Positions 54,674 through 61,704 of a stretch of 64,000 bases of DNA are shown here, piece after piece. The notes beneath the pieces were generated by a model, which saw nothing but the letters and a program-made list of their open reading frames with translations, was not told the DNA's origin and ran no database searches. How positions within the stretch are numbered: position 1 is the stretch's first letter; the number at the start of each line of letters is the position of its first letter. Position numbers and translations under genes: made by a program. The stretch lies in assembly GCA_040219575.1 (NCBI GenBank), contig JAVJSD010000013.1:1-64000 (forward strand), read 5' to 3'. The DNA is from JAVJSD01 sp040219575. GTDB lineage: Bacteria; Planctomycetota; Planctomycetia; Pirellulales; Pirellulaceae.

Positions 54674-54798
54674 TTCTCCAGTAGCCGCGGGGGGCATCCT
54701 GTTCATCCCCGCACAAGACGCCGAGAACTCGCATGCACTGCAGCCCGCGCGGAGATTGACTCCGCGGCACATCGAAACGCGGGAAGGTTACCAGTTCG

Positions 54799-57498
54799 AT
54801 GGCGACGTCGCACAAGACCGACGACTACGCGCGCCAGCAACTCGCGGTCAAGGTAGCGAGAAGGTTCGCCGCCGCGGCGAGACGAGATGGCGATCGACGC
54901 AGCGGCGAGAAGGGGATGCGGCAGCAGACGCAGGCGGCGGCCTGCGCGGCGCTCGCGCTGTGCGGCTGTCGGCCGCGCTTGAGCGAGACCGCGCTCGAGT
55001 GGCTGCTGGCCGCCGGCGATGCGGCGACGCGTCTCGTCCTGCAAACCGCACTGCGGATCGAGCAACAGTGTCGCGGCCGCTGCGGCGAAGTGGACGAAGG
55101 CTGGCCCTGTCTATCACCCGCCGAGCTCGAGGCACTGCCCGGTCCGGTCGAGTGCGCGGAACGGTTCCTGGCCGAGTTCGACAAGGCCCTTCGCGCGGCG
55201 CAGGGCTTCTACGTCACGCCGCCGCAACTGGCCCGCTTCATCGTTTCCGCCGTGCACCGCTGTTTGCAGGAGGAATTCGGTCTGCCCGACGGATTGCTGG
55301 ACGAAACCACCTGGCGCGACGCGGCCCGACGCTGCGATGCGGCTCCACCGCCGGGCGTCAACGAGCAATGGCTCGCTGCGCCGCTGGTGCGGCTGCTCGA
55401 TCCGGCGGTCGGCTCGGGCGCCTTCCTGGCGGCCGTCGTGGAGGTCGCCTACGACGCCTATCGCCAAAGCCCCAAGCAGCAATCCTGGAGCGAGGTCCTC
55501 GCCAACAGCCTGTTGCCGCGGATGGTCGGCATCGAGTTGCTGCCGTCGGTCGCCGTTTGCGCGCACATCGCCGTCGCCGATGCGCTGCAACGAACGGGAT
55601 TCGATTTTTCCGTGACGGCGCGGCCGCGGATCTACGTCGGCGACACCCTGGCCGCGCTGGATGCGCGACACGGCTCCCTCGAGAACGGCGAGATTCAACA
55701 GCAGCGCGAATTGGATTTTGTCCGCCGCGAGGAGCCGTTCACGGTTGTGGTCGGCAATCCTCCCTTTCTCGCCGCGGCGCTGCCGGGCCAACGCTGGATC
55801 GAAGAACTGCTCAAGGGGCGCGGCCCGCGGGGCGAAGCGACCGCCAACTACTACGAGATCGGCGGACAGTCGCTGGGGGAGAAAAAACTCTGGTTGCACG
55901 ACGACTACGTCAAATTCCTGCGCTACGCGCAGTGGCGCATCGAGCAGGCGGGCTGCGGCGTCGTGGGCATGGTCACCAACCACGGCTATCTCGACAACGC
56001 CACCTTTCGCGGCATGCGCGAGAAACTACTGCGGGGTTTCTCGCGAGTCACCATCGTCGACCTGCACGGCAACAGCAAGAAGAAAGAAAAACCGCCCCCG
56101 GGAAATTTGAACCAGAACGTGTTTTCGATCCAGCAAGGGTCGGCCGTGGCGCTGATGCGTCGCCCGATGGCGAACCTTCCCGCGCATCTCGACTACGCCG
56201 AAGTTTGGGGAACGCGTGACGAGAAGCTGCAGACGCTCGACAAGGCGGCGCCCGTCGATCTCGGTCCAACGAGGATCACGCCCTCCGCGCCTCATTTCTT
56301 TCTCGTGCCCCACGACGCTCGCCTGGCGGAGGAATACAGCAAAGGTTGGTCGTTGCCAGAGGTAATGCCCGTGAACACGACCGCTCCCGTCACCGCCCGA
56401 GATCGGTTCGTGGTGGCGCTGGACGCGGAGCCGTTGGCCCGTCGCATGGAGGAATTTCGAAATCTCGACATCTCCGACGAAGAGATCCGCGCGCGTTACT
56501 TCAACCGCACACGCTCCGTCCGCTACGCCGCGGGCGACACCAGGGGATGGAGTCTAAAGCGAGCGCGGCGCGAGTTGGCCGCAAACGAACAGTGGCGTTC
56601 GGCGATTCGCGATTGCCTGTATCGCCCGTTTGATCGTCGCAGCATCTACTGGTCGCCGAACATGATCGATTGGCCGCGCAGCGACGTGATGCGGCACCTG
56701 GAGCACGGCGACAATCTGGCGCTGATCGCGCGTCGTCAAATGCCGCCTGGCGAACCCTGCACGTACTTCTGGATCACCGACGAGATCGCGCTCGACGGCG
56801 TCATTCGCAGCGACAATCGCGGCAGCGAGTCGCTCTTTCCCCTGTGGCTGTTCGAAGATCAAGAATCCGCGCCGCGGGCGAACTTCCATCGCAACTTTGT
56901 TCGCTGCATTTGCGAAAGACTCGAATTGACGTGGTGCGACGAGGGACCGGAAGCGAACTTGCGGCAGCGAAGCGAAAGGCGAACGTTGCTGCGGCCCGAA
57001 GACCTGCTGGCGTATGTGTATGCGTTGTTCCACGGTGAGACGTACCGCGAGCGCTACGCGGAGCATCTGCGAATCGAGTTTCCGCGCATTTTCGCGCCTC
57101 GCAACCCCGAGCTGTTTTTCGCTCTGGCTGATCGGGGACGCCGCTTGATCGCGCTGCACTGTCTGACCGCCGAAGCGCCGGGGAAGCCGGCGCTGGTCCA
57201 AATCGAAAATGAAGCCCCGGTGGTGAAGTTTCCGCGGTATGGGCGCGACGCAATCCAGATCAACGAGCGTTGTTGGTTCGAGCCTGTCCCGAGTCGCACG
57301 TGGAGCTTTCGCGCGGGGGCCCATCAGGTGTGCCGCAAATGGTTGAAGGACCGTCAGGGACGCACGTTGTCGCGGCAAGAGGTCGCTTGCTTTCAAAGCA
57401 TCGTGGCGGCCATCGGCGCGACGTTGGACGTGGTGCGGGAGATTGAAGAAACCCTCGAAACACACGGGGGTTGGCGGCGGGCGTTTGTCATTGACTGA
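54799..57498 (+). CDS. N6-adenine DNA methyltransferase (type ISP/IIG-like)
   Basis: An 899-residue enzyme that should methylate adenine at N6 in DNA. GFYVTPPQLARFIV (137-150) and LLDPAVGSGAFLAAVV (199-213) form the AdoMet site; the catalytic motif is NPPF (320-323, in VVVGNPPFLAAALPG). MVTNHGYLDNATFRGMRE resembles the Eco57I/type ISP core. The C-terminal 500 residues look like a target-recognition region (SLFPLWLFEDQES, RPEDLLAYVYALFHGETYRE, AIQINERCWFEPVP). I see no clear nuclease or helicase motif, so it may methylate only, or cut with an unrecognised N-terminal domain (residues 1-130). The start ATG at 54799 has GAAGG about ten bases upstream. No restriction partner or specificity gene is adjacent. 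Confidence 0.88.
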   Translation: MATSHKTDDYARQQLAVKVARRFAAAARRDGDRRSGEKGMRQQTQAAACAALALCGCRPRLSETALEWLLAAGDAATRLVLQTALRIEQQCRGRCGEVDEGWPCLSPAELEALPGPVECAERFLAEFDKALRAAQGFYVTPPQLARFIVSAVHRCLQEEFGLPDGLLDETTWRDAARRCDAAPPPGVNEQWLAAPLVRLLDPAVGSGAFLAAVVEVAYDAYRQSPKQQSWSEVLANSLLPRMVGIELLPSVAVCAHIAVADALQRTGFDFSVTARPRIYVGDTLAALDARHGSLENGEIQQQRELDFVRREEPFTVVVGNPPFLAAALPGQRWIEELLKGRGPRGEATANYYEIGGQSLGEKKLWLHDDYVKFLRYAQWRIEQAGCGVVGMVTNHGYLDNATFRGMREKLLRGFSRVTIVDLHGNSKKKEKPPPGNLNQNVFSIQQGSAVALMRRPMANLPAHLDYAEVWGTRDEKLQTLDKAAPVDLGPTRITPSAPHFFLVPHDARLAEEYSKGWSLPEVMPVNTTAPVTARDRFVVALDAEPLARRMEEFRNLDISDEEIRARYFNRTRSVRYAAGDTRGWSLKRARRELAANEQWRSAIRDCLYRPFDRRSIYWSPNMIDWPRSDVMRHLEHGDNLALIARRQMPPGEPCTYFWITDEIALDGVIRSDNRGSESLFPLWLFEDQESAPRANFHRNFVRCICERLELTWCDEGPEANLRQRSERRTLLRPEDLLAYVYALFHGETYRERYAEHLRIEFPRIFAPRNPELFFALADRGRRLIALHCLTAEAPGKPALVQIENEAPVVKFPRYGRDAIQINERCWFEPVPSRTWSFRAGAHQVCRKWLKDRQGRTLSRQEVACFQSIVAAIGATLDVVREIEETLETHGGWRRAFVID

Positions 57499-57565
57499 AA
57501 AAAGCACGTCTTCGCACACGCGGCGGCGTCCTCGCTGTTGATTTCCGTTGCAGGGGTAGGGCCGA

Positions 57566-60097
57566 ATGCATAGACTTGTGGTAAGCATCAACGCTCGTTT
57601 GCGCGAACGTCGCTCCCGCCTTCGCCCTCCTACCCCCAATCCCGCGATGATCCTTCCGCGAATTGCCGCTCTGCCTGCTCTCGCCTGGTTGCTGCTCGGT
57701 GTGATTTCCTTGTCGGCCGGGCGTGCGATTGCCGAGGAAGGCGACCAAACCAAAATCCTGCCCTCGGCAAGTGAGCGATACGCCGCCGACGCCGAGAATC
57801 CTCCCGCGCCGAACTTCCAGCGTCACGTGGTCACGCTGCTTGGTCGACTCGGCTGCAACGGCCGTAGTTGCCATGGTTCGTTTCAAGGGCAGGGTGGGTT
57901 TCGCCTGTCGATGTTCGGCTACGACTTCGCCGCCGATCACGAGGCGCTGGCCGGCGGCGACGAGCCGCGCGTGAACCTCGACAAGCCCGACGACAGCCTG
58001 ATCCTCAACAAGCCCACCGACGAATTCGAGCACGGCGGCGGGTTGCGCTACAAGAAGGGCGGCTGGGAGTATCACTTGCTGCGAAGCTGGATTCGCGGCG
58101 GAGCGAAGAACGATTCCGAACACGCCGGCGACCTGGTGTCGTTGGAGGTGACGCCGAGCCGATTGGAGTTCTCCAGTGACGGACAACCGGCGCAGCTTCG
58201 CGCCCTGGCCCGATGGTCGGACGGCACGGTCGAGGATGTCACCTGCCTGACGCGATTCTCGACCAACGACGACGCCGTGGCGGACGTCACTCCCGAGGGA
58301 CTGGTGCGCAGCACCGGCGGCGGACTGACGTTCATCATCGCCTCGTACGATCGCGACGTGGTGCCGGTGCAGGTGCTGCGGCCGGTTTCGCAGTTCGTCG
58401 GCGAGAAGTTTCCCGACGTTCCGACGCCCACCAAGATCGACAAGCTGATCGCCGAGCAACTCGCCAAGCTGGGCGTCGTGCCGTCGTCGTTGTGCAGCGA
58501 CGAGGAGTTTCTTCGCCGCGTGAGCCTCGACATCACCGGCACGCTGCCGTCGGCCGAGGAGGTGGAGGCGTTTCTCGCCGACCAGTCGCCCAATCGACGC
58601 GAGGCGAAGATCGACGAACTGTTGCAGCGTCCCGCCTACGTCGCCTGGTGGACCACTAAATTGAACGACGTGTTGGGCCTCAACGCCGCCGCGCAGTTGG
58701 GCGGCACGGAAATGGCCAAGCAGGCCGGCGAGTTGTGGATGAAATGGATGACCCGCCGTGTGGCCGAGAACTACGGCTACGACGAAATCGCCCGCGGCAT
58801 CCTGCTGGCCAAGAGCCGCGCGTCCGACCAGACGTACCAGGACTATGTTGACGAGTGGACGTCGTATCTGCGGAAAAAGGATCCGGTCGATTTCGCGCTG
58901 CGCGACGACATGCCGCTGTACTGGTTCCGCCGCAACCTGGCGCAGCCGAACGACGCGGCGCTGGCGGTGGGTTACGCCTTCCTCGGCATCCGCCTGGAGT
59001 GCGCGCAGTGCCACAAGCACCCTTTCGATCAGTGGTCGCAGCAGGATTTTCAGCAGTTCACGGCCTTCTTCGATCGCGTCGACGTCGGCTACGCCCCCGA
59101 CGCCGAACAGCGCCGCCGCGAACTGGAGGAGACCGTCGGCCTGAAGGATTTCAAGAACGCGGCCGAACGTCGGCAGACGTATCGCCGCCTGGGCGAACAG
59201 GGCGAGGCGATCGTTCCCTGGCAGGAAGTCTACGTCGTCGAGCGAAATGAGAAGAAGCACACCACCATGCCCAAGCTGCTCGGCGGCATCGAGCCGCAAC
59301 TCGGCCCGCAGGACGACCCCCGCGTGCCGTTGGTCGACTGGATGCTGGCCGACGACAATCCGTACTTCGCCAAGGCCTTCGTGAACCGCATCTGGGCGCA
59401 TTACTTCGGCACGGGCATCGTCGATCCGCCTGACGACTTCAACCTCGCCAATCCGCCCAGCAATCCGGCGCTGTTGGATTGGCTGGCGGAAGAGTTCATC
59501 GCCCACGACTACGATATGAAATGGCTGCACCGCACAATCACCACCAGTCGGGCCTACCAGCTCAGTTGGCGTCCGAACGACACGAACCGACACGATACCC
59601 GGAATTTCAGTCGGGCGCTGCCGCGGCGATTGCCGGCGGAGGTGGTGGTCGACGCCATCACCATGGCCACCGCGGGCGAAAAGGAACGGTCGCAACTCGC
59701 CGCCGACGCCGCGAAGCGCCGCATCGCGGAACAGCCGCCGGCCACCGTACGTAGCCTCGATTACTCCTTGGCGGTGTTCGGCAAACCGATTCGCGAAACC
59801 AACTGCGATTGCGAGCGGCAGGCGGATCCCTCGTTGCAACAGTCGATCTTCATGCGCAACGACAAGGACCTGTGGGCCAAGATCGATCGCAAGGGGGGCT
59901 GGCTCTCGGAAGTGAAGCCGGACGCCGACCAGGACGATTTGATCCGCGAAGTCTATGCTCGCACGCTGAGCCGGCAGCCGCGCGACGCGGAACTCGCTCG
60001 CAGCCGCGAGCACTTCAAGTCGACCGGCGCCGCGGAAGGCGCCCGCGACCTGCTGTGGGCGCTGCTCAACACGCAGGAGTTTTTAACCAATCACTGA
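57566..60097 (+). CDS. DUF1549/DUF1553 (PSD1) protein with Ig-like domain
   Basis: An 843-residue secreted protein of the same broad type as the one at 33130. After a leader (IAALPALAWLLLGVISLSAG) a haem-like motif appears as CNGRSCHG (Cys97, Cys102-His103), with four residues between the cysteines instead of two. A BIG2-like Ig domain follows (SLEVTPSRLEFSSDGQPAQL), then DUF1549 (VSLDITGTLPSAEEVEAFL) and DUF1553 (PLVDWMLADDNPYFAKAFVN, LDWLAEEFIAHDYDMKWLHR). A normal CxxCH is near 481 (CAQCHKHPF). The start is either ATG 57566, which has AGGG upstream, or ATG 57647 directly before the leader. The DUF1501 partner follows 140 bases on. Confidence 0.92.
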   Translation: MHRLVVSINARLRERRSRLRPPTPNPAMILPRIAALPALAWLLLGVISLSAGRAIAEEGDQTKILPSASERYAADAENPPAPNFQRHVVTLLGRLGCNGRSCHGSFQGQGGFRLSMFGYDFAADHEALAGGDEPRVNLDKPDDSLILNKPTDEFEHGGGLRYKKGGWEYHLLRSWIRGGAKNDSEHAGDLVSLEVTPSRLEFSSDGQPAQLRALARWSDGTVEDVTCLTRFSTNDDAVADVTPEGLVRSTGGGLTFIIASYDRDVVPVQVLRPVSQFVGEKFPDVPTPTKIDKLIAEQLAKLGVVPSSLCSDEEFLRRVSLDITGTLPSAEEVEAFLADQSPNRREAKIDELLQRPAYVAWWTTKLNDVLGLNAAAQLGGTEMAKQAGELWMKWMTRRVAENYGYDEIARGILLAKSRASDQTYQDYVDEWTSYLRKKDPVDFALRDDMPLYWFRRNLAQPNDAALAVGYAFLGIRLECAQCHKHPFDQWSQQDFQQFTAFFDRVDVGYAPDAEQRRRELEETVGLKDFKNAAERRQTYRRLGEQGEAIVPWQEVYVVERNEKKHTTMPKLLGGIEPQLGPQDDPRVPLVDWMLADDNPYFAKAFVNRIWAHYFGTGIVDPPDDFNLANPPSNPALLDWLAEEFIAHDYDMKWLHRTITTSRAYQLSWRPNDTNRHDTRNFSRALPRRLPAEVVVDAITMATAGEKERSQLAADAAKRRIAEQPPATVRSLDYSLAVFGKPIRETNCDCERQADPSLQQSIFMRNDKDLWAKIDRKGGWLSEVKPDADQDDLIREVYARTLSRQPRDAELARSREHFKSTGAAEGARDLLWALLNTQEFLTNH

Positions 60098-60176
60098 CGC
60101 GTATTTAGTAGGACGGAACGAGCGAAACGCAGTTCCGGCATGGAGCAAATCCAAGGCAACCACTTTTGAACGGGCC

Positions 60177-60204
60177 GCCGGAACCGCCCTCCGGTTGTTC
60201 CGGC
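60177..60204. repeat. 28-bp GC-rich hairpin repeat, copy 2
   Basis: GCCGGAACCGCCCTCCGGTT, then GTTCCGGC. It matches 3747-3774 at 27 of 28 bases. It lies between the PSD1 gene and its DUF1501 partner, 33 bases before the latter's start codon. A further palindromic stretch (CGGAACGAG…GCAGTTCCG) lies at about 60115-60137. Confidence 0.7.
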
Positions 60205-60237
60205 CTACCAGAACCAGCCAACTCCACGAGCAACGCC

Positions 60238-61524
60238 ATGACTCGCAAATACCTGCCGACACGCCGCGACGCTCTCCGCGTCGGTACGCTGGGTGCCCTG
60301 GGACTCTCGCTGGCCGACTACCTACGGCTCGCCGAGGGGAGCGAACTCCAGCCCAAGGCCGACGCCTGCATCTTCCTACACCTGGCCGGCGGTCCTTCGC
60401 ATCTCGACACCTTCGACATGAAACCGAAGGCGCCCGCCGAGGAACAGGGCGAATTCAAGAGCATCCAGTCGTCGATGCCGGAACTGCGCGTCTGCGAACA
60501 CTTGCCGAAAATGGCCAAGGTGATCGACCGCTTCGCATTGCTCCGCGGCGTCAGCCACTCGGCGGGCGCCCACCCGCAGGCGAATCAGTACCTGTACTCG
60601 GGCAATCGTCCCTCGCCGGCGATCATCTATCCCGCGCACGGTTCGGTGCTCACCAAAGAGCGGCCTTCGGACGCCGATCTGCCGTCGTATGTCGCGGTCC
60701 CCGGCGGCGACATGACGCCCGGCTTCCTCGGCATCGCCTACGCGCCGCTGAACACCACGGCGATTCCGAAAAAGGGGCAGCCCTTTGAAATGCGGGGACT
60801 GGCGCTGGAGGAAGGAACGTCGCTGGCAAAGGTCCGTTCTCGCGATAAGTTATTGGCCGACCTCGACACCACCTTCCGGGAGACCGACTCGGGCAGCGAG
60901 TTGCTGACGGCCATGGACCGCTTCGGCCGGAAGGCGCAGGAGATGATCCTTTCGCCGCGGGCCCGCGAGGCGTTCGACGTCGGCCGCGAATCACAGGCCA
61001 TGATCGACCTGTTCGAGGCCGATGATTTGAGCCAGAGCATGCTGCTGGCGCTGCGATTGGTCGAGCACGGCGTGCGGTTCGTCACCATCACGCATGCTGG
61101 TTGGGACACGCACCTCGACAACTTCACCAACCTCAAGGGCAAATTGCTGCCGGCGTTTGACGCCGCCATGAGTTCGTTGGTCGAGGCGATGCAGCAGAAA
61201 GGCCTGTCGGATCGCGTGTTGGTCGTCGCCTCGGGCGAGATGGGCCGCACGCCGACCATCAACAAGAACGCCGGCCGCGACCATTGGCCGCGGGCGATGT
61301 GGACGCTGATGACCGGCGGCGGCGTGAAGACCGGCCAGTTGATCGGCGGCACCGACGAAAAAGGGCACGGTCCCGACGACGCCACCGATATGACGCCCGA
61401 CGATCTGGCCGCCTCGCTGTATCACGCGCTGGGCGTCGACCATCGGCACGAATACTACACCGCCACCGGGCGTCCCGTCATCCTCGTGCCCGAAGGCCGC
61501 GTCATCGAAGGGCTGTTTGCCTAG
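60238..61524 (+). CDS. DUF1501 family protein, Tat-like leader (partner of the second PSD1 gene)
   Basis: A 428-residue DUF1501 protein with a short leader (TRRDALRVGTLGALGLSLAD). Blocks: CIFLHLAGGPSHLDTFDMKP, ELRVCEHLPKMAKVIDRFAL, FVTITHAGWDTHLDNFTN, VVASGEMGRTPTINKNAGRD and LIGGTDEKGHGPD. It is closest in type to the copy at 11593 (both have PTINKNAGRD or PKINKNAGRD). The start ATG at 60238 is the first before the leader; the frame opens upstream at 60166 inside a repeat. Together with the PSD1 gene it forms the second such pair in the window. Confidence 0.93.
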   Translation: MTRKYLPTRRDALRVGTLGALGLSLADYLRLAEGSELQPKADACIFLHLAGGPSHLDTFDMKPKAPAEEQGEFKSIQSSMPELRVCEHLPKMAKVIDRFALLRGVSHSAGAHPQANQYLYSGNRPSPAIIYPAHGSVLTKERPSDADLPSYVAVPGGDMTPGFLGIAYAPLNTTAIPKKGQPFEMRGLALEEGTSLAKVRSRDKLLADLDTTFRETDSGSELLTAMDRFGRKAQEMILSPRAREAFDVGRESQAMIDLFEADDLSQSMLLALRLVEHGVRFVTITHAGWDTHLDNFTNLKGKLLPAFDAAMSSLVEAMQQKGLSDRVLVVASGEMGRTPTINKNAGRDHWPRAMWTLMTGGGVKTGQLIGGTDEKGHGPDDATDMTPDDLAASLYHALGVDHRHEYYTATGRPVILVPEGRVIEGLFA

Positions 61525-61549
61525 TACCTTGTGACGGCTTGATCTTCGA

Positions 61550-61653
61550 GTAGCTGAACTCGTGAGAGTTCAGCAGTTCGTGACGACGTCTGAGCTTCCA
61601 CTCGTGACAGTTCCTCATTTTCAATGCCGTCGGAAGTCTCACGACTTTTGCTA
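61550..61653. repeat. Composite hairpin repeat (GTAGC…GCTAC family), copy D
   Basis: GTAGCTGAACTCGTGAGAGT opens the element, forming CTGAACTC-gtga-GAGTTCAG. Further modules (CTTCCACTCGTGACAG, GGAAGTCTCACGACTT) follow before it ends in TTGCTAC. It is longer and more diverged than copies A-C. It fills much of the 180-base convergent gap after the DUF1501 gene. Confidence 0.65.
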
Positions 61654-61704
61654 CGCAGTTTCCGGACAAAGCCTGGCTCGGCGCCGCATTGCCAAACACC
61701 GGCG

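Noticed and set aside
52949..57498. A complete BREX type 2 / Pgl or DISARM system
   Set aside because: Only a small kinase, a PP2C and a methyltransferase are present. PglY, PglZ, Brx proteins, DrmA and DrmB are absent from both sides.
57488..60013. An 841-codon minus-strand frame opposite the second PSD1 gene
   Set aside because: Antisense shadow; the plus strand carries clear DUF1549/DUF1553 motifs.
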